Assembly: GCA_037576195.1 (NCBI GenBank)
Contig: CM075101.1
Location: forward strand, 40,300,001-40,364,000
Origin: Phytoseiulus persimilis
Taxonomy: Eukaryota; Arthropoda; Arachnida; Mesostigmata; Phytoseiidae
DNA: 64,000 nucleotides
Direction: 5' to 3'
Shown here: one piece after another, positions 46,980 through 59,725 of the stretch
Layout of the letters: every line of letters starts with the position of its first letter
Numbering within the stretch: the stretch's first letter is position 1
Made by a program: the position numbers and the translations under genes
The notes under the pieces: model-generated
What the model was told of the DNA's origin: nothing
Seen by the model: only the letters and a program-made list of their open reading frames with translations
Database searches by the model: none

Positions 46980-49900
46980 ATCGGACGCTGGACCACGATG
47001 TCAGTTCACGGCTCGGAGAATAAATATACCACCGAGTTCGCCGGGACATCACAACGAAGTTCCGGTTGCTTGACATGGCACGCTAAGTGACATCAAGAAG
47101 GCGGGACATCTCATATCAGAGCTCTTGCTCCGAACTGAAGCGACTCCCAGCCGGCTGATAAGTCACGGAACTCTAACGAACATTGGAACATCCTTACGTT
47201 ACACCCTCAGCTCTTCTCATTCAAAGCCGAGGAACCACCGCGTTCCGAAGTTCTCGACACGCGATCTTGAAGTAACACCGACTCGAATATGCTGAGATGA
47301 AATCCAAACACCCAGAGTGTGCACCTCCAGGATATTGTCGAAAGAGCCATCACGAACGATAGAAGCTCTTCCAACTCAGACGTTCAGCTCCGCCGCGAGA
47401 TACATACGGTGCTATTTGCAGGTAAGTGAACACGGACCGCCTGTTTCAGGAGTTTCTGTACACGCACACTCACATACACAAAACTGGGTTTCTCGTCTGT
47501 GCTCCCGTTTGTTTGCCGCCTTTACACCGGGAACGGCGGTCACAGCGACCCACGGGCAACAGGCCACGGGCTGGCTCGCCATTTTGTCGTGCAGCTGTTC
47601 ACCGTTCCGTATACCCTTACCGCCTTCTTTCTCCCTGCGCCGCCAGTCGGCTGTTTTTCGCGCCGCTCTCTAGGAGCCCGCGGAATCCATCTCGATGTCA
47701 ACTGGCCAAGATTCCAGAAGTCGATCCTGGTCGGAAAGAGGAGGCTACTGTTGAGGCGTGGTTGGGTTCCCGAGAATTATTTCCCGGAGAACCTCCAAAA
47801 CGCTGCCGCAGTTCCTATCTGATGGTTCGCTCTCATCGGGGAAATATCTAATGTTGATATCAGGCTTGAAAGAGGGAGCTCTCACAACTTTCGATCGGGA
47901 CCCCATCCCCCTCAAGGCCGGGCTTGGCATCAAGCGGTTGGGATAAGGAGATGCATTTATGCAGATGCTGGACGCTGGACTGGGGCGACCCCAACTTAAA
48001 CTTTGATCGTTCGACTTCCAGAAGGCGCATAAACATCACAGAATTATCAAAATGTTCAGAATCAAGTTCGCTTCCAGATCCAACTCCGTGACAAACAGTG
48101 TGCCCACACCCACAGTTTCAGTGAATCAGTCTAAGATCAGAAAATCGCGATTTTCTCCTCAGGGTCATGAAGTTCGCCAAAAAATACGTCGTTCCAAGGA
48201 AGAGGTGGAAGGCATCGGCCGTCGAAAACCGGGCATATCGACATCGGAAGTTTCAGCCGATCTGGCCCAAGCGGTGGCAAAGCTCCACTTTCAAAACGAG
48301 CAACATTCTGGCGGAAATTCGGGCCAGATCAGACGAGAGTGAAAGAAAGCTCGTTCCTAGAAAAATTTTAGTCCTACCCACCTGACGAGTCGGTTCGAAG
48401 CGCATGGCACTTCGCATAGCCGGGTTCTCAAGCTTCTGAAACGAGTCATATGATCCAACTTTCGTCTCTTGACCTGATTGCAGATTGAAATCGAAAAGTT
48501 CTTTCCCAATGACTTAACCGTCCTGCGGCTGGAACTGGCACAATCTTCTGAAAACTCTCGAAACTCTCTCGGAAACTTCCGCTGATCTTTCGTCTCATGA
48601 ACGATGAGTCCTGCTCCTCCAGCTAGACGATTCCCTAACTTCCTCACGTTTCCCAGTGTTTGGACTTCGCGGGGCGACGGAAATCCCCGCGGCGGAAATT
48701 GGAAACAACAGGATCTCTTGCTCAGTGACGCTCCCCGCGTGCCACGACTGGAGCACCTCCATCCGACGCTATTCCCAGCAACGGAGTCAGCGGAAGTTTG
48801 TGAAAGTTTTTCGACAACTCTGATCGGTATTCGGGAACAGTGAGCCGTGTTCAAGGAATCCCTGAGGATGCTGCACGAGTTCAAGAAGGGTAGGACAACG
48901 GGGGAGGCTCGGCGTGAGTTCGAATCATAGTTGGGCGAAACGACTCCGTATCAATAACTCCCGCCAGAATGTTGCTCGGTTCAAGGACGGAAACCTGACA
49001 CTGTCTCGGCCAGATTCGTCGAGCGATCTTATTGAGCGATATAAATCAGGATCACTTGAAGTCGGAACTTCCGAGACCGCACATTGCATCCCCATGCGCG
49101 ATTTTCCCAAAATCAGGAGCGTCCTGCGGCCCATCCGAAGACCTGCGTATGCATATCATCAGCAAGTGAGCTTAGTCGAATAGTTACCGAACGCATTTGA
49201 GCGGCCCCCTTGCTGCGATGTTGAGGAAGTCGAGCCCGAGACATCTTCACTAGAAGGCGTGGTACTGCGGATGACGAATTCCAGAATAGTTCGTGATTCG
49301 TGGAGCAGTCTTGGAATATGTTTCGCAGCACCGAGGTCTACGATTGAAAACTTCCCATTGCTGCAAATCTCGCGTGAATATTGTGTGCAGCGAATTCTTC
49401 TCCCCAATCACGAGTTTTTGACGAATCTTCTTGACAAAGAACGACATTGAAGATCTATTTGCTCCAAAAACTCCATGATTTTTTCGTGATATCAGAAAGA
49501 GGATCCAGACATGAGAAACGGAGCGAGAACCCACGAATCCGGATCGGGCGCGGTCGAAAAATGTTCGATGAAACCGTCGACGAACTTCTCGTACAGACGA
49601 GCGCATCTGCGACGTTGAGTTCGTCAAGCTCTCAGAATCTTCCATTCCGCGGACCCTTTCCGAGCGAGAGGGACGCAAAGATCATGCAAGATGATCAAGG
49701 GCTGCACATCTCCTCTCTTCGGGGCTGATTCGGAAATATGTTCTTCAAAAGTCAGAAATAAAGCTCTACATCCGGGGTCCATTCTCGAAGGGGGCTCCCC
49801 GCTTAGCCGATCGAACGAGAGGGCTGACGTAGGACCTGACCATGCTCGTGACCATGCACCTCTCCATCACTTCTGCACACGATTCTTCTCATCGCGCTCC

Positions 49901-50072
49901 CCTCTTCTCCCTATTCTCGCAGCCTTTCGACCGAAAACGTTTCCTGTTCATTGGGATCGCGTGTAAGAATCATACGGCAAGAGAGAGCGGAAAGCCGGGT
50001 CGGTCGGAAAGCGTCGGAAAGAATCAGCAATCATTGACTTTAATGAGCCGGGGAGCGGCGTGAACCCCGGGC
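46980..50072. other. No gene recognised
   Basis: Contains a CpG-rich stretch at about 47500-47720 and several short frames (48052-48342 plus, 48884-48357 minus, 49678-49250 minus) without motifs or convincing splice structure. Confidence 0.35.
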
Positions 50073-51190
50073 TTGAGATTCAGGGACAAGCGATCCCTGA
50101 GAGCGAAGTCATACAAGTATCTTGGAATCCTGATTAGCAATGACAGGAACTATCTATCTGAACAAGAGAAGCTATGGAAAGAGAAAGCCACAAGAACGCT
50201 TAGACGAATGTACGCCAAATCGCTGTGGAAGTTCAATAGGTTTGAGACGACCAAGATACAATGGAAGGCAACGTGGGTGCCCGCGTTGACATACTGCAAC
50301 TCAGTCCTGGTGGCGTCAGCTGACACACGCAAGAGGATGGAAACATCCCAGCGAGAGGCAGGCAAATGGGCGCTAGGACAGCCATCCTTCAACATAGCGA
50401 ATGAGTTCGTTGAGGGAGAACTGGGGTGGGCTTCATACGAAAGCAGAGAAGCCAAAAGTAAAATATTGTACTTTGCCAGAGTCGAACAAATGTCCAGACA
50501 TAGATGGCCAAAACTGATCCTAGAGGCAATGGAAACATGCAACATATTCAGCTTAGCATACAAGAGAATGCTACACCTCAAGAGAATGTACGAATGCGAG
50601 AACATAGAGGCTCCGAAATCGACAGGAGGTGGTAGAAGCTGGAAATCCTTCCGCAAAGAGGTGGAAGAACGAATAAATGCATATACGGACAAAGAATGGA
50701 AAGAAGGAATGGAAAGTAAATCCAGCCTAGAAAAATATAGGAAATACAAGGAACAGAAAGGCACGATCGATCATATATATGACAACTCCAGAAGGAGCAC
50801 GCTCATTGCCAGTGCAAGAGCGGGCTTCCTGAACACCAACTCTTTCAGAACAAAATTCGAAGGAGGAGATGGTAAATGTGTGTTATGCGGACATCACACA
50901 GAGTCCCTAGAACATGTGATAATGGAGTGCAAGGAAGAACAGCGGAATGAAGCGGAGATCTGCAGGAGACTAGGCCTACATGAAGACTCAACGAGAGGAA
51001 TTGTGGAGCGGACCAAACGGAGTCTTGAAAGATGGGAGAGAGCAACGAAAGAACACGTCCCACGCTCCTGCTAGAACACCGACTAACGATCCTAACCAGC
51101 AGAGTGTACTCGCCCCCGCGTACGGGGTTTCTGACATGTAACAAAGTGTATATGGGCAAGAAATGGTTAATAAACCAATCAATCAATCAG
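50073..51190 (+). mobile_element. 5'-truncated LINE, ORF2 C-terminal part and 3' end
   Basis: An open frame of 333 codons runs to TAG at about 51074. It begins in the RT thumb (SYKYLGILISNDRNYL) and continues through KFNRFETTKIQWKATWVPAL and REAGKWALGQ. It ends with a C-terminal zinc knuckle CVLCGHHTESLEHVIMEC (C-x2-C-x8-H-x4-C), standard for many LINE ORF2 proteins. The 3' UTR is about 110 nt and ends in an AATC repeat tail (51177-51188) rather than poly(A). Lack of stops suggests a recent insertion. Endonuclease and most of the RT are missing. Confidence 0.9.
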
Positions 51191-52802
51191 CGTGCCCCTC
51201 AGGGGCAGTCAGTTTCTTCTCCCAAGCCTTGATGCTCGAAGTTTCATTCCTCCTCCCTCTCGCACCCAACGCTCCTGACTAGAGCTCCGTCTCCCAAACC
51301 CACGATCGGCGTTTCGGAATCGGCCGTGCCCACCCCAGGGTGGGAACAGGATACTTTCACACGTGGGTTCAGCGATCGTGAACGGAGATCAACAATCGCG
51401 ATGCGCCAACCAGAGTTCCCTGACAGATTGAAAATCTGTTGAGCTCAATCACGTCCATGGACTGGACGCCAATCCTTCAGATTCAATAAACCCAGGGAGA
51501 AATATCGCGACACACAGAGCAGACCCGGTGCATATTCCAGACCACTGCTCGGGTGCCTGCTAATGAGAGAGTCACCGCAAAATCTTTAGGATTCCCGCTC
51601 ATCCAGGGGTTTGAGCACCCCCACTATTTGAGAGGAAATCGCATTCAGCTCTCAGATCAATGGAGGAGATCCGGTGTTTTCGTTCTCGTGTCGCCACATT
51701 CGAAACTACAGAACCATCTGAGGGGGAACAAATATTGCCTCAACACAATGCGGCGAGCCGACGGGCGGTAGAAAAGGGGAGAGAGGAGTCTGAACAGCTT
51801 CCAGGCCCTCGGTTCGACCAACCACAGAAATCGGGATCATATTTCTCCACGATCGCTCCGCAATAGAGAAGTCGGATGACTTATTGAGGCTGAAAACCTG
51901 ACGAAAAGGTCTGGATGTTGTGAGTCTCGTATAATGGTGAGTCAAGCCGTCGGCGGATGTGTGCTGACTTCTGGATACTCCGACTCGAGTCAGCCACCGG
52001 GGATGCTCCGCTCGAAACAACATTCAACCCCTCCGATTCTGAGCGACTCGAATCGCTCATCCTCGAGAATCTCCATCAGAGTGTTTGAGAGACGGAGAAG
52101 GTTGCTCCAAAGATTTCCAGCAGCAACCAGTGTTCAGAGTTGTATTCCGCGGCGGAAATCCGATTCTTCCCGCCGTCTTTAGAGGGCGCTACGGTATAGA
52201 TGTGTGTACCCTCATAGTGACATCGAGTTACACATTCCCGAGAGCCAGCTAAACGGTGTGATCGGCGGAGAGTTGAAGACTCAAAACAATCAAATTTAGC
52301 CTCCGAGATTACGCGTCGCGGGTCCAGTCGAGTTCGCGAGTTCCGTTGAGGTGTGTCTGAGGGCCGGAGATCGTTTCTCTCCCAGTGGGGAGCGACGAAC
52401 TCGATTGGATTTGGTCGTCAACGGCTTTTCTTGATGTCATCCTCTCGCTCGTCTCTGTAGAGCTCTGCGGAAGAAAAGGTTTGTCATCTCTCGATTCGCA
52501 TTTGATATTGCCATGAAATTCGCGTTGCTTCTCCCTTGCTGAAGACTTATTCTTGGATTCTAGTCTACTTGTCACAATTTTGCGGACAGGTTGGTCGGCT
52601 GTGGCAGTTGTTTCAGGTGGTGCGACCGACTTTTCGTGGAGTAACGGGTAAAAGTCAGTGTCGATTCGCATCGCCGAGCCTACGCTCTGGTGCCTGGATC
52701 GAGGGCTGTGCGTCGCTGACGACGAAGCGCTACGAGTGCAGATCTTCCGTTGGTCACCGGGAGCCTAAACCGAACCAGGAACGGTGGAATTTTCACTGTA
52801 CG
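51191..52802. other. Unassigned; upstream region of the LOTUS gene
   Basis: A minus-strand frame of 120 codons (52671-52309) is hydrophilic and Ser/Thr/Glu-rich and could be a disordered exon, but nothing confirms it. The LOTUS promoter should lie at the right end. Confidence 0.35.
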
Positions 52803-54156
52803 ATGGAGGCTCTCCCTCAGAAGTGCAATCTGCAGCAGTTCCCCGCGCTCGTCGAGGATCCGCACGAAATTGTGCAAATCATATCTGACATCCTCAAGAA
52901 ATACTTTCTGCCTGTCCATGTCGAGGTTTGAAACTTCGAGCTAGTTGGGAATCTCTCTGACTCTATCATCCTCCACGACCCTCGTCCGAGTACCGCCCCA
53001 TAACATTTCAGGTGCTCTGTGTAGGCTACAGGAAACATACGGGCTCGGACCTTCCCTTCCGGGAGTTCGGATACTCTTCAGCGGCGGAGTTCTTGAGGAA
53101 CGGCTGCGGGGGCGCATTCGATGTGACGCGAAGTCAAACCGATAAGTCTGTCTTCTACGTGGCTCCCAAGGGCTGCCTTCCGAACGGCAAAAGTCTCACT
53201 CTGAAGCGAGACCCGATCGAGAGAGCGCCTTCTGAATCGGATCGTATACGTAAAGTACTCCAAGTGCTCAATCATGGCAACGAAACAGTTCCGCGGAGGA
53301 AGAAATCAGTGCCCCCCCAGTTTAAGCAGTATCTCCGATTCCTGATTAGCCGACATCCGGCTGGAATCACATCCGAAGGCCTGGTCACCGAGTTCCTCAG
53401 GACATCCGGGTCTCCATTGAGCTACGAAATGTACGGCTATACCGGCCACCTGGAAATGTTCAAGGACCTCTCAGATGTGTTCACGATTCGGGAAGCAGAC
53501 GGAGAGAGCATTTTGTACCCGACGTCCGTACAACAGAAATTAGTATCTCCTGTGAAAGTCTTCAGAAAGACCTTCGTAAAACCGATTGTGAACCCGGAGC
53601 CGCTGGAGTCTTGTCCTGGCCCGGCCCGAGTGAAAGCCTCGCAGACGGGTGAAAGTCTGCGATTCCATGACGTCGGTAAAATAGAGCTCGAGAGCGGTGG
53701 TAGCCTGATTTACGTGAGGCTGAATGGGTGTCAGTATATTCCCACTCCTTGTCTTGCATCCCTAGCTGGGTTGCCCTCCGACAATATTTTGGAGACACTT
53801 GAGGCTCAAAATATCGAGGTACAAGGGCTCGAAGTCCTGCGCGAGACTGTTCAGCAACATACGAAGCTGAGATATGAGATCGCTCTCGTGAGCTGCCCCT
53901 TGGTTATAACGAAAGCAGGTGCACTGATCAAGGTGAGCTTGGTATTCAGCAACTGTGATGTACGAATGAAGGTACGCGCGAAGAATCCGAAGGGACGGAT
54001 GTGCTCACGGCCTGATCTTTGAATTTCTAACGATTCCAGGAAATTCCCTTGTTGCCTTTGAAATCCATCGAGATCCTGCTCTCTTTTCTCGGGTTGAGGA
54101 GTGCCGACCTTGAGAACTGCATCCGGAAGATTCGAGAAAGCCTCGCTCAAGTTTAG
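52803..54156 (+). CDS. LOTUS (OST-HTH) domain protein, two domains
   Basis: Three exons: 52803-52925, 53012-53932 and 54040-54156. They total 1,161 nt and encode 386 aa, with all phases zero and GT-AG introns. LOTUS 1 spans about residues 15-95 (VQIISDILKKYFLPVHVEVL, then FGYSSAAEFLRN and DKSVFYVAPKG). LOTUS 2 spans about 141-211 (FKQYLRFLISRHPAGITSEG, FKDLSDVFTI, ESILYP). Both show the winged-helix pattern of a leading helix, a G-(I/V)-x-x-x-x-L segment and a terminal strand. LOTUS domains occur in Oskar, TDRD5, TDRD7 and MARF1, where they bind Vasa-type helicases or RNA in germ granules. No Tudor, NYN or SGNH domain follows. The remaining 170 residues are unassigned and end in a helical segment (SADLENCIRKIRESLAQV). 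A polyA signal lies at 54369-54374. Confidence 0.82.
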
Positions 54157-54690
54157 AATTTGTGCACCCGAGTGGATCTCCTCCAGGGAAAAGCTGCCTA
54201 GAGATGGTTGGCTCATGATCTCCCCGCAGCACTCCTCCGCTCATGTCCGTCTTGGAAATTGAGTAATATCGAGACCCCTATCGATTGCTATGGTTTTGCG
54301 GTTTGCCGCCTGAAACAGCCGAAGTTGTACAAGAATCCTAGAATTACCGTTAAAGTCGTGAAGAATGGAATAAAGTGAGAAGTCATCCCTGAAAGTTTTT
54401 TCTTCGATATCGGAAGTGCCAATAATGCGATTGAGCGGGTTTGCGAACGGGTACATTCTCTGGAACTGCAGATCGAAAACCAATCTGAACGTTTCGATGG
54501 ATGTCCCAGCTCGGCTTTAATGGGAGGGAATCTTCGAGCACCCCTCTCAGCGGCGTCTAGGGGACGCGAACGAAATGAGACGTAGAGGTCCAGAAGGAAT
54601 GAGCTGCCACGCGAATTCAGAACAAACTAACGTGCATATTTGCAGCGCCCCCGTCCTAGAAATCAGCAACGAGAACACGGCAGCAGTTGT
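54157..54690. other. LOTUS gene 3' flank
   Basis: AATAAA at 54369-54374. No further gene recognised. Confidence 0.4.
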
Positions 54691-54699
54691 GACAATCGA

Positions 54700-54790
54700 A
54701 TCCTGACCCATACGTCAAACTTATTCCGGATACTGAGCATTCTTAGAGTCTATTCCGGCGAGTTCACGAATATTAGAAGCCGTGAATCGG
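54700..54790 (-). repeat. Dispersed repeat, copy at 54.7 kb
   Basis: Similar to the reverse complement of 20560-20640, with the block GATACTGAGCATTCTTAGAGTC shared exactly and ACGTCAAAC before it. Confidence 0.6.
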
Positions 54791-55084
54791 TTGCTGTTGC
54801 CATCATGAGCTGCTGTGCCCGAAGCCACAATTCGGCTCATCCGCGAGTCCCTACATCAGCGATGGCAACGGTTCTCCCTCGTACGCTCGCGCCCAACAAT
54901 CCATGACGTTTATCTGATACTAGCCGGCCTTCGGCCGACTACGCTGGCTGGCCCGTCCCTTGCTTCGGGAGTCTACTGCTGACAGACACACCTTGCCCAA
55001 CATGTGGTGTCATCGGGACACCTTCGGGAGTGGCCACCGATTCTCGATAGGATTCTGATCTGGGACCGAGGCCCTTTTCCCTCT

Positions 55085-58000
55085 CTTCACTGGGTTATGG
55101 CCAGATTGGTTCCAGGACCACTCCTCAAAACTCGGGAAGTAATGGTCAGATTGGAGACGGAATCACCCCTCCAGGTTTTGGAAAGTACGGCCAGATTGGT
55201 CTCGTAATCACCCCTCCAGAGTTGGAAAGTAATGGCCTTATTGGTCCCGGAATCACCCCTCCGGAGTTCCAAAGTAATGGCCAGATTGGTCTCGGAATCA
55301 CTCCTCCAAACTCGGAAAGTAATGGTCAGATTGGAGACGGAATCATCCCTCCAGGTTTTGAAAAGTACGGTCAGATTCGACTCGGAAGCACCCCTCCAGA
55401 CTCGGAAGAGTATTGTCAGATTGGTCCTGGAATCACTCTTCCAGGGTAGGAGAGTAATGGCCAGATTGGTGTCGCAATCACCCCTCCAGAGTTGGAAAGT
55501 AATGGCCAGATTGGTCCCAGAATCACCCCTACAGCGTTGGAGAATAATGGCCAGATTGGTCTCGGAATCATCCCTCCAGAGTTGGGAAGTAATGCTCAGA
55601 TTGGACTCGGAATCACCCCTCCAGAATTGGGAAGTAATGCTCAGACTGGTCCCGGAATCACCCTTCTAGGGTTGGGAAGTAATGCTCGGATTGGACTCGG
55701 AATCACCCCTCCAGAGTTGGGAAGTAATGCTCAGACTGGTCCCGGAATCACCCTTCTAGGGTTGGGAAGTAATGCTCAGATTGGTCTCGGAATCACGCCT
55801 CCAGAATTGGGAAGTAATGCTCAGATTAGTCTCAGAATCACCCCTCCGGAGTTGGAAAGTGATGGCCAGATTGGTCTCGGAATCACCCCTCCAGAGTTTG
55901 GAAGTAATGGCCAGATTGGTCCCAGAATCACCCCTCCAGAGTTGGGAAGTAATGGCCAGATTGGTCTCGGAATCACCCCTCCAGAGTTGGAAACTAATGG
56001 CCAGATTGGTCCCGGAATCACCCCTCCAGAGTTGGAAAGTAATGGCCAGATTGGTCTCGGAATCACCCCTCCAGAGTTGGAAAGTAATGGCCAGATTGGT
56101 CTCGGAATCACCCCTCCAGAGTTGGAAAGTAATGGCCAGATTGGTCCCGGAATCACCCCTCCAGAGTTGGAAAGTAATGGCCAGATTGGTCTCGGAATCA
56201 CCCCTCCAGAGTTGGAAAGTAATGGCCAGATTGGTCTCGGAATCACCCCTCCAGAGTTGGAAACTAATGGCCAGATTGGTCCCGGAATCACCCCTCCAGA
56301 GTTGGAAAGTAATGGCCAGATTGGTCTCGGAATCACCCCTCCAGAGTTGGAAAGTAATGGCCAGATTGGTCTCGGAATCACCCCTCCAGAGTTGGAAAGT
56401 GATGGCCAGATTGGTCCCAGAATCACCCCTCCAGAGTTGGAAAGTAATGGCCATACTGGTCCCGGAATCACCCCCCCAAGAGTTGGAAAGTAATGGCCAG
56501 ATTGGTCTCGGAATCACCCCTCCAGAGTTGGAAAGTAATGCTCAGATTGGTCTCAGAATCACCCCTCCAGAGTTGGAAAGTAATGGTTGGATTGGTCCCG
56601 AAATCACCCCTCCTGGGTTGGAAATCAATGCTCAGATTGGTCTCGGAATCACCCCTCCAGAGTTGGAAAGTAATGGTCAGATTTGTCCCGAAATCACCCC
56701 TCCAGAGTTGGACAGTAATTCTCAGATTGGTCTCGGAATCACCCCTCCAGAGTTGGAAAGTAATGGTCAGATTTGTCCCGAAATCACCCCTCCAGAGTTG
56801 GAAAGTAATAGCCAGACTGGTCCCGGAATCCCCCCCCCAAGAGTTGGAAAGTAATGGCCAGATTGGTCTCGGAATCACCCCTCCAGAGTTGGAAAGTAAT
56901 GACCAAATTGGTCCTAGAATCATCCCTCCAGAGTTGCAAAGTAATGGCCAGATTGATCCCAGAATCACCCCTCCAGAGTTGGAAAGTAATGCTCAGATTG
57001 GTCTCAGAATCACCCCTCCAGAGTTGGAAAGTAATGGTTGGATTGGTCCCGAAATCACCCCTCCTGGGTTGGAAATCAATGCTCAGATTGGTCTCGGAAT
57101 CACCCCTCCAGAGTTGGAAAGTAATGGTCAGATTTGTCCCGAAATCACCCCTCCAGAGTTGGACAGTAATTCTCAGATTGGTCTCGGAATCACCCCTCCA
57201 GAGTTGGAAAGTAATGGTCAGATTTGTCCCGAAATCACCCCTCTCGAGTTGGACAGTAATTCTCAGATTGGTCTCAAAATCACCCCTCCAGAGTTGGAAA
57301 GTAATGGTCAGATTGGTCTCGGAATCACTCCTGCAGAGTTGGAAAATAATGCTCAGATTGGTCTCGGAATCACCCCTCCAGAGTTGGAAAATAATGCTCA
57401 GATTGGTCCCGAAATCACCCCTCCAGAGTTAGACAGTAATTCTCAGATTGGTCTCGGAATCACCCCTCCAGAGTTGGAAAGTAATGGTCAGATTGGTCTC
57501 GGAATCACTCCTGCAGAGTTGGAAAATAATGCTCAGATTGGTCCCGAAATCACCCCTCCAGAGTTGGACAGTAATTCTCAGATTGGTCTCGGAATCACCC
57601 CTCCAGAGTTGGAAAATAATGCTCAGATCGGTCCCGGAATAACCCCTCCAGAGTTCGAAAGTAATGCTCAGATTGGTCTCGGAATCACCCCTCCTGAGTT
57701 GGAAATCAATGCTCAGATTGGTCTCGGAATCACCTCTCCAGAGTTGGAAAATAATGCTCAGATTGGTCCCGAAATCACCCCTCCAGAGTTGGACAGTAAT
57801 TCTCAGATCGGTCTCGGAATCACCCCTCCAGAGTTGGAGAATAATGCTCAGATTGGTCCCGGATTCACCCCTCCAGAATTGGACAGTAATTCTCAGATTG
57901 GTCTCGGAATCACCCCTCCAGAGTTGGAAAGTAATGGTCAGATTGGTCTCGGAATCACTCCTGCAGAGTTGGAAAGTAATGGTCAGATTGATCCCAGAAT

Positions 58001-58822
58001 CACCCCTCCAGAGTTGGGAAGTAATGCTCAGATTGGTCCCGGAATCACCCTTCTAGAGTTGGGAAGTAATGCTCAGATTGGTCTCGGAATCACCCCTCCA
58101 GAGTTGGGAAGTAATGGCCAGATTGGTCTCGGAATCACTCCTCCAGAGTTGGAAAGTAATGCTCAGATTGCTCCCGGAATCACCCCTCCAGACTTGGGAA
58201 GTAATGCTCAGATTGCTCCCGGAATCATCCCTCCAGAGTTGGAAAGTAATGGCCAGATTGGTCTCGGAATCACCCCTCCAGAGTTGAGAAGTAATGGCCA
58301 GATTGGTCTCGGAATCACCCCTCCAGAGTTGGAAAGTAATGGCCAGAATGGTCTCGGAATCACCCCTCCAGAGTTCGAAAGTATTGGCCAGATTGGTCTC
58401 GGAATCACTCCTCCAGAGTTGGAAAGTAATGCTCAGATTGCTCCCGGAATCACCCCTCCAGGCTTGGGAAGTAATGCTCAGATTGCTCCCGGAATCATCC
58501 CTCCAGAGTTGGAAAGTAATGGCCAGATTGGTCTCGGAATCACCCCTCCAGAGTTGGGAAATAATGGCCAGATTGGTCTCGGAATCACCCCTCCAGAGTT
58601 GGAAAGTAATGCTCAGATTGCTCCCGGAATCACCCCTCCAGGCTTGGGAAGTAATGCTCAGATTGCTCCCGGAATCATCCCTCCAGAGTTGGAAAGTAAT
58701 GGCCAGATTGGTCTCGGAATCACCCCTCCAGAGTTGAGAAGTAATGGCCAGATTGGTCTCGGAATCACCCCTCCAGAGTTGGAAAGTAATGGCCAGATTG
58801 GTCTCGAAATCACCCCTCCAGG
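55085..58822 (+). repeat. 45-bp minisatellite, locus 2 (about 83 units)
   Basis: Head-to-tail 45-bp units, consensus GGCCAGATTGGTCTCGGAATC + ACCCCTCCAGAGTTGGAAAGTAAT. Because 45 is a multiple of 3, four of the six frames are free of stops in the consensus. This creates long frames up to 783 codons (56493-58844) with 15-residue repeats such as ELESNGQIGLGITPP. Two units (near 56470 and 56830) read CCCCCCAAGAG and are one base longer, which shifts the frame. Units alternate between subtypes in higher-order patterns: a 135-bp L-L-P pattern at 55980-56400, a 451-bp duplicated block (56535 and 56986) and 270/180-bp spacing at 58161, 58431 and 58611. Units at the left edge are most diverged. Confidence 0.97.
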
Positions 58823-59640
58823 AATTTTTATGATAGATGTATAGGAGAGGAGGTGGGGAAGGATATCCGATGACGATGGGATGAGTCTGGCTGGCGTCAT
58901 AACGGGGCGGTGCACCTTATCGTCAGAATTTGGATGCGGATGACAGTATGGAGGGGGTCAAAGTTGGGTTAAATCGCGAGGGGGGGAGGAGGGGAGGAGG
59001 AGGGGGGGAGTGGTGGGTGGCCTATGTCCTTCCCGGAGAGCCGCCCTACATTATGCAGTTTGTTCCAAGTCGATCCGATCAATACCAGAGGAGCCTATTG
59101 AGGACAAACAAACAAACAAACAAACAAACAAACAAACAAACAAACAGACCCTGGATTTTTATATATATAGATATTCTGAGACCTCTCATCAGGTTAACTC
59201 AGGATGTCAATGCTCTCAAGTAGAGCTTTCGAACTCAGATATCAACCATCAACCACCTTCCATCAATACAGAGATATATGGGTGGTTGCATGGATCACGA
59301 TGAACTATGCATCATTGTCACGAGAACTGAGGAGCTGAGCAGTGGGAAAGGATTACTTCGGCAGTTCAGGTAGATGCAGCAGGGAAGCGGAGAACAATGT
59401 TGCCAGCTAAACGAGAATCACAACACGAGAATGAGACGAGGAAGAAAACAAGACTAATGTTGTTTGTAGAGGGAGATTCCAACGTCACGGGTTCGGGAGT
59501 TGGCTAGAATAGCAGCGGGATGGATGGTCGATATCGACAACGGTGATCGATATCGACATAACGAGCATGCGTTCCGGAGGTCCCAAGCTCGGCGGGGGTT
59601 TCTCGAAGCTGGAGAACCTCCAGAACAGATCAAAGCATGA
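58823..59640. other. Right flank of the minisatellite; simple repeats
   Basis: Holds a G/GGA-rich purine tract (58979-59013) and an (AAAC)n microsatellite (59104-59145). No gene recognised. Confidence 0.6.
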
Positions 59641-59725
59641 ACTGATGAAGAATGGGAAGCAAATCCAGCCTAGAAAGATATGAGCAATACAAAATGCAAA
59701 CAGGCACGACAGATCACCCGCCCAC
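59641..59725 (+). pseudogene. Short LINE fragment, same family as at 50.1 kb
   Basis: Reads GSKSSLERYEQYKMQTGTTD, matching SKSSLEKYRKYKEQKGTID of the LINE at 50.7 kb, with clear nucleotide identity (GCAAATCCAGCCTAGAAA). It is truncated on both sides. Confidence 0.75.

Noticed and set aside
48357-48884. Minus-strand frame of 175 codons
   Set aside because: Arginine/serine-rich composition typical of random GC-rich frames, with no motif or splice partner.
10154-54156. A linked germline or chromosome-handling gene system (CtIP, SMC1, LOTUS, Tudor-like)
   Set aside because: The genes are far apart, on both strands, and interleaved with ODC, ATOX1 and SLC22 genes. Co-location alone does not support a functional module.
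55085-58822. CRISPR array
   Set aside because: Units are contiguous with no unique spacers, and the genome is eukaryotic.
55492-58844. Very long open frames (333, 360 and 783 codons) as a repeat-protein gene
   Set aside because: The 45-bp unit leaves four frames open at once. Unit variants change amino acids freely, and single-base insertions at about 56470 and 56830 break the frame. No start context or splice structure supports a gene.
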